A stretch of DNA of 64,000 bases from Rossellomorea aquimaris. GTDB taxonomy: Bacteria; Bacillota; Bacilli; Bacillales; Bacillaceae_B. The stretch covers positions 2,017,001 through 2,081,000 of the forward strand of contig NZ_CP141595.1 in NCBI RefSeq assembly GCF_035590735.1. The letters run 5' to 3'. The number at the start of each line of letters is the position of its first letter. The first letter of the stretch is position 1. Both the position numbers and the translations under genes were made by a program. The notes under the pieces are model-generated. The model saw nothing but the letters and a program-made list of their open reading frames with translations, was not told the DNA's origin and searched no databases. Shown piece after piece: positions 53,317-63,853 of the stretch.

Positions 53317-53517
53317 TAGTATGATAGTTTACTATCGATGAGTTTTATCCCTTATAGAAATGGGTACATTCACTTCAAAGAAGAAGGGAGGAAAACAGCT
53401 GCTTATATTGAATAATCATAAAAGAATTGGGTATACTAGCAAGATGTGATTTAACAACATCTATCATTATGGTACGATAATATGTAACGAAACATTTACA
53501 TAGAAAGCAGTGAACGT

Positions 53518-54477
53518 ATGACAAGAATTGAAAAAGAGAAAGTGATCGTTCTTATTGGTCCGACTGCTGTAGGGAAAACCAATACAAGTATAGAACTGGC
53601 CAAGATGTATAATGGCGAAATCATAAGCGGGGACTCCATGCAGATTTATAAAAAAATGGATATCGGCACCGCGAAAATCACACCTGAAGAGATGGAAGGA
53701 GTCCCACATCATCTGCTTGATATTAAAGATCCCGGGGAATCCTTTTCTGTAGCAGACTTTCAGCAACTTGTCCGAAAGAAAATTTCAGAGATTCACTCAC
53801 GTGGAAAAGTCCCTCTAATAGTAGGGGGTACTGGACTGTATATTCAGTCGGTACTATACGATTATCAATTCACTGAAACTCCAGGTGATGAACACTATCG
53901 TGAGGAATTAGAAGCAAGCCTTGAGAAAAATGGTCCCGAGTGGCTTCATGATCGGTTAGTATCCGTGGATCCCGTTTCAGCAGGGAGTATTCACAGGAAT
54001 AATACCCGACGTGTCATTCGTGCATTGGAAATCTATCACTGCACTGGAAAGACGATGTCGGAGTATCAAGAAGAGCAATCCCAGGAGCTTCAGTACGAAG
54101 TTGCTTTAATTGGGTTAACCATGGAGCGGGAAAAACTTTATGAAAGAATAAACCTTCGTGTTGATTTGATGATGAAACAAGGTTTATTAGAAGAAGTAAA
54201 AGAGTTGTACGACGAAGGAATAAGAAATGTTCAGTCTGTTCAAGCCATTGGGTACAAAGAACTTTACGATTATTTTGATGGTGCAGTCAGCTTGGAACGG
54301 GCAATAGAAAATCTAAAGCAAAATTCAAGAAGGTATGCAAAGCGCCAGCTTACATGGTTCAGAAATAAAATGGATGTTGCCTGGTTCGATATGACGAATG
54401 AGAGTCAGCACACCAAAAATATTGAGGATATTTCAGAATTTATTGCAGGAAAGCTACAATTAAAGTCGAATAAGTAA
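53518..54477 (+). CDS. miaA: tRNA dimethylallyltransferase MiaA
   Basis: The 319-residue enzyme has the P-loop [31 protein letters not shown] for substrate binding, and [12 protein letters not shown] for tRNA. It adds dimethylallyl to A37 in tRNAs reading U-starting codons; MiaB (20764) then methylthiolates it. The length is normal. The binding site before ATG 53518 is weak (AAAGCAGTG). hfq follows in the same direction after 27 bases. Confidence 0.97.
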   Translation: MTRIEKEKVIVLIGPTAVGKTNTSIELAKMYNGEIISGDSMQIYKKMDIGTAKITPEEMEGVPHHLLDIKDPGESFSVADFQQLVRKKISEIHSRGKVPLIVGGTGLYIQSVLYDYQFTETPGDEHYREELEASLEKNGPEWLHDRLVSVDPVSAGSIHRNNTRRVIRALEIYHCTGKTMSEYQEEQSQELQYEVALIGLTMEREKLYERINLRVDLMMKQGLLEEVKELYDEGIRNVQSVQAIGYKELYDYFDGAVSLERAIENLKQNSRRYAKRQLTWFRNKMDVAWFDMTNESQHTKNIEDISEFIAGKLQLKSNK

Positions 54478-54504
54478 TGTAGAGATAGAAGAGGAGGACT
54501 AACC

Positions 54505-54741
54505 ATGAAACAATCCATTAATATCCAAGATCAATTCCTTAATCAATTGAGAAAAGAGAGTTCACTATGTACGGTATTTTTATTGAATGGATTCCAAATC
54601 CGTGGACAAGTGAAAGGTTTTGACAACTTTACAGTGCTGTTTGAATGTGAAGGGAAACAACAGCTCGTATATAAGCATGCCATTTCAACATTCGCGCCAC
54701 AGCGTAATGTCCAAATAAATTTTGAAGAACAAAGCAATTAA
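54505..54741 (+). CDS. hfq: RNA-binding protein Hfq
   Basis: The 78-residue Sm-like protein has [13 protein letters not shown], the Sm1 [19 protein letters not shown], and the Sm2 YKHAISTF motif. It forms a hexameric ring that binds small RNAs and mRNAs. Length is typical of Bacillus Hfq. GAGGAGG precedes the ATG. A strong terminator follows. The miaA-hfq order is the common bacterial one. Confidence 0.98.
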   Translation: MKQSINIQDQFLNQLRKESSLCTVFLLNGFQIRGQVKGFDNFTVLFECEGKQQLVYKHAISTFAPQRNVQINFEEQSN

Positions 54742-54756
54742 TATGAAAAAACTGTG

Positions 54757-54784
54757 AAAGCTGCCTCGAGGGGCAGCTTTTTTT
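54757..54784 (+). terminator. Terminator of miaA-hfq
   Basis: AAAGCTGCC / GGCAGCTTT perfect stem, 6-nt loop, T7. Confidence 0.93.
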
Positions 54785-55129
54785 GTAGTCATTATCAGTA
54801 TGATTCATCATACATGACATGAATCTGATTCATGATTGCAAGAATTAATTAATGAAATGAAAAGTAATTGAATAGGATGATAAGAGAGGCTTTTTTTTAT
54901 TGTCCCTCACTTATAATGTTCCAAACTAGTTTTCAATAGTTATAAATATGATGAACCGTTATGAAAAATAAACGAAGCAAAACACCCGTATTTCTTTTTA
55001 TTTCTCGGGAAAGCGCAGGAATAGACAGAATTCTTCTGATTTGTCGAAAAAAACAGGTGAAATATAGGCATTTGTCACCCTAAAAACTTCAGGAGCGTAT
55101 ACTGTCTTAAGAATGGTGAGGTGAATCCA
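54785..55129 (+). promoter_or_regulatory. Upstream region of spoVK
   Basis: 345 bp without a gene. Three 7-bp half-sites GATTCAT (54802), ATGAATC (54819), GATTCAT (54827) form alternating inverted repeats. TATACTGT at 55098-55105 is only a partial sigma-E -10 match, and no good -35 was found, though B. subtilis spoVK is sporulation-controlled. Confidence 0.35.
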
Positions 55130-56083
55130 TTGGATCAACCAATGAGAATGAAAAATAATGGTCAAATCAGCATTGTATTGAATTCTCAAAAACGGAGTTC
55201 AGTGAAAGATACGTTGAGGCATGATTCCATTCCTCAGTCGCTCCCTCAAGAGCATGTCGCATTAAAAGAGATAGAAGAAGAACTTGGATCTCTGGTAGGA
55301 ATGGAAGAAATGAAGAAAATGGTGAAAGAAATCTATGCTTGGATTTATGTTAATAAGAAACGGGAAACAATGGGGTTGAAAGCGGGAAAACAAGCCCTTC
55401 ATATGATGTTCAAGGGAAATCCCGGTACAGGAAAGACTTCTGTAGCAAGGATTATTGGAAAACTGTTCTTGAAAATGAATGTACTTTCAAAAGGACATTT
55501 AATTGAAGCAGAGAGAGCTGATCTGGTTGGTGAATATATTGGTCACACAGCCCAGAAAACAAGAGACCTTGTCAAAAAAGCCTTAGGAGGAATTTTGTTT
55601 ATCGATGAAGCATATTCACTGGGCAGAGGCGGAGAGAAGGATTTCGGGAAAGAAGCCATTGATACACTTGTCAAACATATGGAAGATAAGCAGCATGAAT
55701 TCATCTTGATCCTGGCAGGATACTCGAGGGAAATGGATCACTTTCTTACCTTGAACCCAGGCCTCCAATCACGATTTCCCCTCGTTTTTCACTTTCCTGA
55801 TTATTCAGTTGATCAGCTGATGGAAATCGGGAGAAGGATGTTAGAAGAAAAGGAGTATTTATTAAGTCATGATGCAGAAAGAAAGATTCGGGAACATCTT
55901 CACTCAGCAAAAAATACATTATCCCCTATGGCATTTTCAAATGGCAGGTATGTGCGAAATGTATTAGAGAAGTCCATTCGTGCTCAGGCCATGAGGTTGC
56001 TAATGGAAAATTGCTATGATCGACATGATTTATTAACAATCCGTAGCAATGATTTAGTGTTTAACAAAGGATCTTCTGAATGA
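55130..56083 (+). CDS. spoVK: Stage V sporulation protein K (AAA ATPase)
   Basis: The 317-residue CbbX/SpoVK-type AAA+ protein has Walker A GNPGTGKTS, Walker B GILFIDEAYSL, and the LNPGLQSRFP sensor region. LVGEYIGHTAQKTRDLV is the pore-loop segment. Known as a sporulation-stage protein in the mother cell, needed for spore maturation. TTG 55130 is chosen from GAGGTG 6-8 bases upstream; GTG 55121 overlaps that site. Terminator downstream. Confidence 0.95.
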   Translation: MDQPMRMKNNGQISIVLNSQKRSSVKDTLRHDSIPQSLPQEHVALKEIEEELGSLVGMEEMKKMVKEIYAWIYVNKKRETMGLKAGKQALHMMFKGNPGTGKTSVARIIGKLFLKMNVLSKGHLIEAERADLVGEYIGHTAQKTRDLVKKALGGILFIDEAYSLGRGGEKDFGKEAIDTLVKHMEDKQHEFILILAGYSREMDHFLTLNPGLQSRFPLVFHFPDYSVDQLMEIGRRMLEEKEYLLSHDAERKIREHLHSAKNTLSPMAFSNGRYVRNVLEKSIRAQAMRLLMENCYDRHDLLTIRSNDLVFNKGSSE

Positions 56084-56121
56084 CTATACTTAGTAAACAT
56101 CTAGTAATATAAAAATCTATA

Positions 56122-56154
56122 AAAAAATGCATTCATAAGTGAATGCATTTTTTT
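56122..56154. terminator. Bidirectional terminator
   Basis: AAAAAATGCATTCA / TGAATGCATTTTTT stem with TAAG loop between convergent genes. Confidence 0.92.
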
Positions 56155-56762
56155 TATACATGTGCTCGCAAGCTCCTATTAGGTAACCTCCATTTATATA
56201 AATAGGATAGAACACGTAATGCGGTTGTGATCACGAATAAAGAGTAGAGTTCAAAGGCTGAATGGACAATTCCGAGCCCGATTGCTGCTCCACAAAGGAC
56301 TGCCCACACAGCATAAATTTCTGACCGCAGCACCAAAGGTTTACGACCGGCAAGGAGATCACGAATGATTCCACCACCGCTCCCTGTCAGTACAGCTGCT
56401 ACAATAATAGCGCTTATCGGATGATTCATTTCAGAAGCATACAGTGCTCCTTGGATAGCAAAAGCTGAAAGTCCTATGGCATCAAAGAAATTCCCCCATT
56501 TTCTCCAGTGTTTAAGGAGATTATTAGGGAAAAGAAAGACAGCTGTTATAGAGAGGAGGGCAATCTGAAACAACATGCCTTGTTCCCATAGAGCGGAAAC
56601 AGGGACGCCAATCAGTAAATTCCGAATAGCTCCTCCACCGAATGCTGTGACAATTCCTAATATATAAACACCGAGGATATCGTATTCCTCTTCCATGGCA
56701 ATTATAGCTCCTGAAATAGCAAAAGCAATGGTACCTATAATACTCAATACTTCCCAAGTCAT
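56154..56762 (-). CDS. Trimeric intracellular cation (TRIC)/UPF0126 family membrane protein
   Basis: The 202-residue protein has seven membrane segments in two related halves, each with a glycine-rich motif: GIVTAFGGGAIRNLLIG and AVLTGSGGGIIRDLLAG. Bacterial members of this family form trimeric cation channels; a transport role for glycine was proposed for relatives. ATG 56760-56762 (minus strand) has GGAGG 7 bases before it; ATGs 2 and 5 codons upstream lie in or before that site. It is a single gene divergent from hflX. Confidence 0.9.
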   Translation of the reverse strand: MTWEVLSIIGTIAFAISGAIIAMEEEYDILGVYILGIVTAFGGGAIRNLLIGVPVSALWEQGMLFQIALLSITAVFLFPNNLLKHWRKWGNFFDAIGLSAFAIQGALYASEMNHPISAIIVAAVLTGSGGGIIRDLLAGRKPLVLRSEIYAVWAVLCGAAIGLGIVHSAFELYSLFVITTALRVLSYLYKWRLPNRSLRAHV

Positions 56763-56967
56763 ACGCATTCCTCCCAACCCTATTACAATATGCTACATGC
56801 CATTATGTAGATTCTTGAATGAGTGTGATTTCGTAAATTCAAACATACTGATTTTAACACGTCTGCACTTAATTGCAACCATTTTTCACTGCTTTTAACA
56901 TAGAGTTTACGAGTCGGATTTGTTATGATGAAGATGAAAATGAAATGTACAGAAAGAAGGATGTTTA

Positions 56968-58221
56968 TTGAAGAATGAAATGAAGGAAAAAGTCATTCTG
57001 GTCGGGTGTCAACTGGAAGAAGATGACTTACGTTTTCAATATAGTTTAGCGGAGCTTGAAGAACTGACTCAAACGGCCCAAGGTCAAGTTGTGGCTGTTC
57101 TCATTCAAAAACGGGACCGCGTTCATCCTGGTACATATATCGGGAAGGGAAAAGTAGAAGAACTGGTCATGTTGGAAGAACAATTTGAACCGGATATCAT
57201 CATTTTCAATGACGAACTATCTCCGAGTCAAATACGAAACTTATCAAAAGATCTACATGCCAGGGTGATCGATCGAACTCAACTGATCCTGGATATCTTC
57301 GCTATGCGCGCCCGTTCAAGAGAAGGGAAGTTACAAGTAGAGCTTGCACAACTTCAATACCTGCTTCCAAGATTAATCGGGCAGGGAGCATCTCTCTCCA
57401 GATTGGGAGGAGGGATTGGAACAAGAGGACCTGGTGAGACAAAACTCGAAAGTGACCGTCGTCATATACATCGCAGAATTGATGATATTAAGAAACAACT
57501 ACAAATCATTGTTGAACACAGAGAAAGGTATCGTGAACGAAGAAAGCGTAACAAAGCCTTTCAAATTGCACTGGTAGGTTATACAAACGCTGGGAAATCG
57601 ACTTTGTTTAATCGAATTTCATTAGCAGACTCATATGAAGAGAATCAACTCTTCGCAACATTGGACCCGATGACCAGAAAAATGCCCTTGCCCAGTGGCT
57701 ACTTGACATTACTAACGGATACAGTCGGATTTATCCAAGATCTCCCGACTACATTAGTGGCGGCTTTTCGCTCTACATTGGAAGAGGTGAGAGAGGCGGA
57801 TCTTCTTCTCCATGTAGTGGATAGTTCAAATCCCGATTACAGTCAGCATGAAAAAACCGTTCAATCTTTATTAGAAGACCTGGACATGTTTGGACTGCCT
57901 CAGTTAACGGTTTACAACAAGAAAGATGTGATGCACCATGACTTTGTCCCAAGCAGCGAATGGGATCGTATCATGATCAGTGCCTTAAACGAACACGATC
58001 GCGGGCAGCTTTTATTAAAAATAGAAGAAGTCGTGAAAAAACATATGATATCTTATCATGTATTTATTCCTGCGAGTGAAGGGAAGGTCCTTGCACAATT
58101 AAAGAATGAAACCATCTTAAAAAAGCTGGAATTTATAGAAGAAAACCAGGTTTATGAATTGACGGGCTATCACCTGGACGATCATCCAATTGCAGGCAGC
58201 ATCAAGAAATTTCAAAGGTAG
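56968..58221 (+). CDS. hflX: GTPase HflX
   Basis: The 417-residue protein has an N-terminal HflX domain ([25 protein letters not shown]), the glycine-rich linker [15 protein letters not shown], and the G domain with GYTNAGKST (G1), [10 protein letters not shown] (G3) and YNKKD (G4). It rescues and splits stalled 70S ribosomes. TTG 56968 follows AGAAGG with 7-base spacing. It corresponds to B. subtilis ynbA and is followed by ynbB. Confidence 0.96.
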   Translation: MKNEMKEKVILVGCQLEEDDLRFQYSLAELEELTQTAQGQVVAVLIQKRDRVHPGTYIGKGKVEELVMLEEQFEPDIIIFNDELSPSQIRNLSKDLHARVIDRTQLILDIFAMRARSREGKLQVELAQLQYLLPRLIGQGASLSRLGGGIGTRGPGETKLESDRRHIHRRIDDIKKQLQIIVEHRERYRERRKRNKAFQIALVGYTNAGKSTLFNRISLADSYEENQLFATLDPMTRKMPLPSGYLTLLTDTVGFIQDLPTTLVAAFRSTLEEVREADLLLHVVDSSNPDYSQHEKTVQSLLEDLDMFGLPQLTVYNKKDVMHHDFVPSSEWDRIMISALNEHDRGQLLLKIEEVVKKHMISYHVFIPASEGKVLAQLKNETILKKLEFIEENQVYELTGYHLDDHPIAGSIKKFQR

Positions 58222-58238
58222 AAGGGAAACAAAACCTC

Positions 58239-59519
58239 ATGTTTGAACAATTAGTGCACGGAAACACTCTAAAACCATTGGTAACAAAAGTTGAAGCAAG
58301 CATTAAAGATATACACAACCAAATTGAAGAACGGGCTGAAAATAACCAATTCAGTGTGCTTAGATCTTTTCAAAAGCACCGTGTAAGCGATTCTCACTTC
58401 ATACCTTCAACTGGCTATGGGTATGACGATGCAGGAAGAGACACGTTAGAAAGCATTTATGCCGATGTTTTCGGAGGAGAAGCAGGACTGGTGCGACCTC
58501 AGATTATTTCAGGTACTCACGCAATCTCCATCGCCTTATTTGGAGTACTTAGACCTGGGGACGAATTAGTGTACATAACTGGAAAACCATATGATACGTT
58601 AGAAGAAATTGTTGGGATCCGCGGGGAAGGAACCGGGTCACTGAAAGACTTTCAAATTGGCTATCAAAGTGTAGATTTACTTCAGTCTGGAAAAGTCGAT
58701 TTTGAAGGGGTGGCAAAAACGATTTCTTCCAAAACGAAAATGGTGGGGATTCAGCGATCTAAAGGATATGCCAACCGACCTTCCTTTACTATAGAAGAAA
58801 TCAAAGAAATGATTGATTTTGTAAAAGAGATCAACCCTGGAGTGGTCGTCTTCGTAGACAACTGCTACGGAGAGTTTGTTGAAGAGAGTGAGCCTTGTCA
58901 CATCGGAGCAGATTTAATGGCAGGCTCCCTTATCAAAAATCCTGGCGGAGGTCTTGCTAAAACCGGGGGTTACATTGTAGGAAAGAAAGAATACGTTGAC
59001 GCATGTTCATATCGAATGACCTCTCCTGGAATAGGGGCAGAGGCGGGTGCATCTCTTTATAGCTTGCAAGAAATGTATCAAGGCTTCTTTTTGGCACCCC
59101 ATGTGGTGGCACAATCATTAAAGGGGGCCGTCTTCACATCGGCGCTCTTAACGGAACTTGGCATGAATACAAATCCAAGTCCTCATGCAAAACGAACAGA
59201 TTTAATTCAGTCTGTGCAGTTCGATGACAGAGATAAGATGGTCGCATTTTGCCAGGCAATACAGTTTGCATCACCTATAAATTCTCATTTTACTCCATAT
59301 CCCAACTATATGCCTGGCTATGAGGATGATGTCATTATGGCAGCAGGTACATTCATTCAAGGTTCCAGCATTGAATTATCTGCAGACGGACCGATAAGAC
59401 CACCTTATGTGGCATACGTCCAGGGGGGATTGACTTACGCACACGTGAAAATTGCCGTTTGCTCAGCAGTAGATAATTTGATTGAAAAAGGTTTAATCAC
59501 TGTGACAAAAGGATATTAA
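58239..59519 (+). CDS. ynbB: YnbB-type PLP-dependent protein (aluminium resistance/Cys-Met metabolism family)
   Basis: The 426-residue fold-type I PLP enzyme has PSTGYGYDDAGRDTLE, GTHAISIALFG, FVDNCYGEFVEESEP and GSLIKNPGGGLAKTGGY with the PLP lysine. Family PF06838 (methionine gamma-lyase-like, formerly aluminium resistance); the natural reaction is not established. ATG 58239 is 17 bases after hflX and probably cotranscribed. It matches the position of B. subtilis ynbB. Confidence 0.93.
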   Translation: MFEQLVHGNTLKPLVTKVEASIKDIHNQIEERAENNQFSVLRSFQKHRVSDSHFIPSTGYGYDDAGRDTLESIYADVFGGEAGLVRPQIISGTHAISIALFGVLRPGDELVYITGKPYDTLEEIVGIRGEGTGSLKDFQIGYQSVDLLQSGKVDFEGVAKTISSKTKMVGIQRSKGYANRPSFTIEEIKEMIDFVKEINPGVVVFVDNCYGEFVEESEPCHIGADLMAGSLIKNPGGGLAKTGGYIVGKKEYVDACSYRMTSPGIGAEAGASLYSLQEMYQGFFLAPHVVAQSLKGAVFTSALLTELGMNTNPSPHAKRTDLIQSVQFDDRDKMVAFCQAIQFASPINSHFTPYPNYMPGYEDDVIMAAGTFIQGSSIELSADGPIRPPYVAYVQGGLTYAHVKIAVCSAVDNLIEKGLITVTKGY

Positions 59520-59529
59520 AGTAGTAATT

Positions 59530-59556
59530 GGATAGTCTAAATCTGACTATCCTTTT
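59530..59556 (+). terminator. Terminator of hflX-ynbB
   Basis: GGATAGTC / GACTATCC stem with 7-nt loop and T-rich tail. Confidence 0.8.
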
Positions 59557-59570
59557 CTTCTGAATTCTTA

Positions 59571-59587
59571 TGTAAGAAAAACTAACA
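59571..59587 (+). promoter_or_regulatory. GlnR operator of glnRA
   Basis: TGTAAGAAAAACTAACA is a perfect fit to TGTNA-N7-TNACA, placed just before the -35 element. GlnR feedback repression with glutamine is known for this operon. Confidence 0.85.
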
Positions 59588-59592
59588 TTTGA

Positions 59593-59621
59593 TTGACAGA
59601 ACTCCTTACATTACATATAAT
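59593..59621 (+). promoter_or_regulatory. Sigma-A promoter of glnRA
   Basis: TTGACA (59593-59598), 17 bp, TATAAT (59616-59621), both perfect. Confidence 0.9.
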
Positions 59622-59655
59622 AAGTTCAAGAAGGAAAACAAAAGGAGGAATCAAG

Positions 59656-60072
59656 ATGAGCGGAAGTGAAATTCGTCGAACGATGGCATTATTTCCAATT
59701 AGTATTGTCATGCAGCTCACGGACCTAACAGCTCGTCAGATTCGATACTATGAAGAGCACCAATTGATCAACCCTGCACGTACTGAGGGTAATCGCAGGC
59801 TCTTTTCCTTGAATGACATTGATAAGTTATTGGAAGTAAAGGATCTGTTAGATCAAGGCATCAATATGGCTGGGATAAAGAAGATATTTGCGGTATCCAG
59901 TCATAATGAAAGTAAAGTAGTATCTGACGTAAGTAATGAAAAGGAAGAAAAAGCACGACAGGATCTATCCGATGACGAGCTGCGTAAATTACTTCGAAAT
60001 GAATTGATGCATTCCGGTCGATTTACTAAAGCATCTTTACGTCAAGGTGACATGTCCCGCTTTTTTCATTAA
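59656..60072 (+). CDS. glnR: Nitrogen-control repressor GlnR
   Basis: The 138-residue MerR-type regulator has [17 protein letters not shown] as its winged helix-turn-helix and a C-terminal tail ending [10 protein letters not shown], the feedback-inhibited glutamine synthetase contact and autoinhibitory region. It represses glnRA and other nitrogen genes. ATG 59656 has AAAGGAGG upstream and aligns with B. subtilis GlnR. glnA follows after 37 bases. Confidence 0.98.
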   Translation: MSGSEIRRTMALFPISIVMQLTDLTARQIRYYEEHQLINPARTEGNRRLFSLNDIDKLLEVKDLLDQGINMAGIKKIFAVSSHNESKVVSDVSNEKEEKARQDLSDDELRKLLRNELMHSGRFTKASLRQGDMSRFFH

Positions 60073-60109
60073 ATAAAACCTTTAATAAACTTGAGGAGGA
60101 AACACGTAA

Positions 60110-61444
60110 ATGGCAAAGTATACTCGAGAAGATGTTTTAAGATTAGCGAATGAAGAAGGTGTCAAGTTCATCCGACTGCAATTCACTGACATTCTGGGGA
60201 CGATTAAGAACGTAGAAATCCCTCTAAGTCAGCTTGAGAAGGCATTGGACAACAAGATGATGTTTGACGGATCTTCAATTGAAGGATTTGTTCGTATTGA
60301 AGAATCAGATATGTACCTATTCCCTGATTTAGATACTTGGTTAGTATTCCCATGGACAGCTGAAAAAGGAAAAGTAGCCCGACTAATCTGTGATATCTAC
60401 AATCCAGATGGCACTCCATTCGAAGGAGATCCGCGTAACAACTTAAAGCGCATTTTAAGCCAAATGGAAGAACTTGGGTTTACTGACTTCAATCTTGGAC
60501 CTGAGCCAGAATTCTTCCTCTTTAAATTAGACGTAAATGGTGAGCCGACATTAGAATTAAACGATAACGGTGGCTATTTCGATTTAGCTCCTACCGATTT
60601 AGGTGAGAACTGCCGCCGTGATATCGCATTAGAACTGGAAGAAATGGGCTTTGAAATCGAAGCATCTCACCATGAAGTTGCCCCTGGTCAACATGAGATT
60701 GACTTTAAATATGCAAGTGCATTAAGAGCATGTGATGATATCCAAACATTTAAATTAGTGGTTAAAACGATCGCTCGTAAGCATGGATTACACGCAACAT
60801 TTATGCCTAAGCCTCTGTTTGGTGTAAATGGATCAGGAATGCACTGTAACATGTCCCTTTTCAAAAATGGGCAAAACTCTTTCTTCGATGAAAAGGGAGA
60901 TCTGCAATTAAGCGATACAGCTCGTCAATTCCTTGCAGGTATCATTAAACATGCAACAGACTTTACAGCGATCACGAACCCGACTGTAAACTCATACAAG
61001 CGTTTAGTACCTGGATATGAAGCACCTTGTTATGTTGCATGGTCTGCTCGTAACCGCAGCCCATTAATCCGTATCCCTGCTTCTCGTGGATTAAGCACAC
61101 GTGTTGAAGTCCGTAGTGTTGACCCGGCGGCTAACCCATATCTGGCGATGGCTGTATTACTGGCAGCTGGATTAGATGGTATCAAAAATAACCTTCCAGC
61201 TCCTAAGCCAATCGACCGCAACATTTATGTTATGGATAAAAAAGAGCGTGAAGAAGCGGGAATCGTGGATCTTCCAGCAACTTTACACGCTGCATTAGAA
61301 AACCTTAAAACAAATGAAGTAATCGTTAAATCCCTTGGGGAACACATCTTCGAACACTTCGTTGAAGCGAAAGAAATCGAATGGGATATGTTCCGTACAC
61401 AAGTACACCCATGGGAGCGCGAGCAATATATTCAAATGTATTAA
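60110..61444 (+). CDS. glnA: Glutamine synthetase type I
   Basis: The 444-residue GS-I-alpha enzyme has FDGSSIEGF, the metal-binding [18 protein letters not shown], and [18 protein letters not shown]. The length matches B. subtilis GlnA (444), and the adenylylation loop tyrosine signature of the beta type is absent. It assimilates ammonia into glutamine and also controls GlnR and TnrA by its feedback-inhibited form. GAGGAGG precedes the ATG. Strong terminator downstream. Confidence 0.98.
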   Translation: MAKYTREDVLRLANEEGVKFIRLQFTDILGTIKNVEIPLSQLEKALDNKMMFDGSSIEGFVRIEESDMYLFPDLDTWLVFPWTAEKGKVARLICDIYNPDGTPFEGDPRNNLKRILSQMEELGFTDFNLGPEPEFFLFKLDVNGEPTLELNDNGGYFDLAPTDLGENCRRDIALELEEMGFEIEASHHEVAPGQHEIDFKYASALRACDDIQTFKLVVKTIARKHGLHATFMPKPLFGVNGSGMHCNMSLFKNGQNSFFDEKGDLQLSDTARQFLAGIIKHATDFTAITNPTVNSYKRLVPGYEAPCYVAWSARNRSPLIRIPASRGLSTRVEVRSVDPAANPYLAMAVLLAAGLDGIKNNLPAPKPIDRNIYVMDKKEREEAGIVDLPATLHAALENLKTNEVIVKSLGEHIFEHFVEAKEIEWDMFRTQVHPWEREQYIQMY

Positions 61445-61457
61445 TCCTTATTAACTA

Positions 61458-61505
61458 AAAGCAGTGGGTGGTAGCGAAAATTGCTACCACCCACTGCTTT
61501 TTTTT
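61458..61505 (+). terminator. Terminator of glnRA
   Basis: 18-bp perfect stem from AAAGCAGTGGGTGGTAGC and its complement, 7-nt loop, T8. Confidence 0.95.
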
Positions 61506-61523
61506 GAGCCTTCAAAAGTATAG

Positions 61524-61558
61524 AAAAAATTAAGCCGCTATTATACAAAGCGGCTTAA
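61524..61558 (-). terminator. Terminator of lexA
   Basis: TTAAGCCGCT / AGCGGCTTAA stem with T6 on the minus strand. Confidence 0.88.
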
Positions 61559-61563
61559 ACATA

Positions 61564-62184
61564 TTAATGTACTTGGCGGTAAACTCCGACAACTTTTCCT
61601 AAAATGGATACATTACGTAAAATGATCGGTTCCATTGTTGAGTTCTCCGGCTGTAATCGTACAAAATCTTTTTCTTTGAAAAAACGTTTTACAGTTGCTT
61701 CGTCTTCCTCTGTCATCGCTACGACGATGTCTCCATTATTCGCTGTTTGCTGCTGACGCACGATGACAAAATCCCCATCTAAAATTCCTGCTTCTATCAT
61801 ACTATCACCCATGATTTCAAGCATAAAGACCTGTTCATCTGAAGGTGCCATACGCTCCGGTAAAGGGAAAAATTCTTCTACATTCTCTACGGCTGTAATA
61901 GGTTGACCGGCTGTGACCTTACCGATTAAGGGAACATTCACAACTCGTTGGCGTGGAATCGTATCCTCTTCAAGGTTTAAGATTTCAATGGCTCTTGGTT
62001 TAGTGGGATCTCTACGAATAAGCCCTTTACTCTCTAATCTGGCCAGATGTCCGTGTACGGTGGAACTAGAAGCAAGACCAACGGCTTCACCAATTTCCCG
62101 TACGGAAGGTGGATACCCTTTTTCTCTTACTGCAATTTTAATATATTCTAGTATGTCTTGCTGTCTTTTAGACAATTTTGTCAT
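61564..62184 (-). CDS. lexA: SOS repressor LexA
   Basis: The 206-residue repressor has an N-terminal winged HTH ([20 protein letters not shown]), the Ala-Gly cleavage site in VTAGQP, the catalytic Ser in GDSMIEAGI and the catalytic Lys in ATVKRFF. RecA filaments trigger self-cleavage. ATG 62182-62184 (minus strand) follows GAGGTG and aligns with B. subtilis LexA; a GTG two codons earlier overlaps that site. It is divergent from yneA with shared LexA boxes. Confidence 0.98.
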   Translation of the reverse strand: MTKLSKRQQDILEYIKIAVREKGYPPSVREIGEAVGLASSSTVHGHLARLESKGLIRRDPTKPRAIEILNLEEDTIPRQRVVNVPLIGKVTAGQPITAVENVEEFFPLPERMAPSDEQVFMLEIMGDSMIEAGILDGDFVIVRQQQTANNGDIVVAMTEEDEATVKRFFKEKDFVRLQPENSTMEPIILRNVSILGKVVGVYRQVH

Positions 62185-62244
62185 GTTCACGCACCTCTAT
62201 TATAGATCTTATGTTCCCATTATAGCATGTCTTTCCAGTCGGTA

Positions 62245-62258
62245 CAAACATAAGTTCG
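62245..62258 (-). promoter_or_regulatory. LexA box 1 (lexA side)
   Basis: CAAACATAAGTTCG, 12 of 14 matches to CGAACRNRYGTTYG. Confidence 0.7.
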
Positions 62259-62266
62259 AATTTTTG

Positions 62267-62296
62267 TTGACACCAAACGAATGTTCGTATTACAAT
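62267..62296 (+). promoter_or_regulatory. Promoter of yneA
   Basis: TTGACA (62267-62272), 18 bp, TACAAT (62291-62296). LexA box 2 lies within the spacer. Confidence 0.8.
62274..62287 (+). promoter_or_regulatory. LexA box 2 (in the yneA promoter)
   Basis: CAAACGAATGTTCG, 13 of 14 matches to the SOS consensus. Confidence 0.85.
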
Positions 62297-62313
62297 GAGT
62301 GTAACGAATAAAC

Positions 62314-62327
62314 AGAACAAACATTCG
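62314..62327 (+). promoter_or_regulatory. LexA box 3 (yneA leader)
   Basis: AGAACAAACATTCG, 12 of 14 matches, downstream of the -10 element. Confidence 0.7.
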
Positions 62328-62342
62328 CATGGGGGTTTTTTT

Positions 62343-63331
<989 letters not shown>

Positions 63332-63436
63332 CCCTTGTTTTATCTCCTTGAATCTAGTAACATGACGATAGTATTACGTTCAAATTTTTGTTATGTTTTA
63401 GAATTTGCTGACTATGCAATAAAGGAGTTTTTATAG

Positions 63437-63670
63437 ATGCTTTCAAAAACGAAAATGAGTCGAATCAATGAACTTGCCAAGAAGTCTAAGAGTAGCGGAC
63501 TAACCGAACAAGAGGCAAAAGAGCAGTCCAAATTGAGAAAAGAATACCTGGAAACATTCCGACAATCGATGAAAGGTACCATCGAAAATACAAGAATCTT
63601 TGATCCGGAAGGTAATGAAGTGACACCTAAGAAGATTCAGGATATACAGACCAAAAAGAAAATGCATTAA
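63437..63670 (+). CDS. ynzC: YnzC, DUF896 (UPF0291) protein
   Basis: The 77-residue helical protein starts MLSKTKMSRINELAKKSK and has LRKEYLETFRQSMKGTIEN and FDPEGNEVTPKK, the family pattern. YnzC folds as a two-helix hairpin; it is SOS-inducible in B. subtilis and of unknown function. AAAGGAG precedes the ATG. A strong terminator follows. Confidence 0.95.
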   Translation: MLSKTKMSRINELAKKSKSSGLTEQEAKEQSKLRKEYLETFRQSMKGTIENTRIFDPEGNEVTPKKIQDIQTKKKMH

Positions 63671-63677
63671 ATTAATG

Positions 63678-63717
63678 AAATGCCAGGTCCATTTAAAATG
63701 GACCTGGCATTTTTTTC
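63678..63717 (+). terminator. Terminator of the yneA operon
   Basis: AAATGCCAGGTCCAT / ATGGACCTGGCATTT stem with short loop and T7. Confidence 0.93.
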
Positions 63718-63853
63718 ATTTTCACCCTTATGAAATCATAAGGGTTTTTATTTTCAACGATCATAAAGTCATGTTATCATTCAAGATAGTTGTATAAACT
63801 ACCAAAGAAGATTAATATTAATAAGGAACATTAAAAGGAAGGATGTCTGACAT

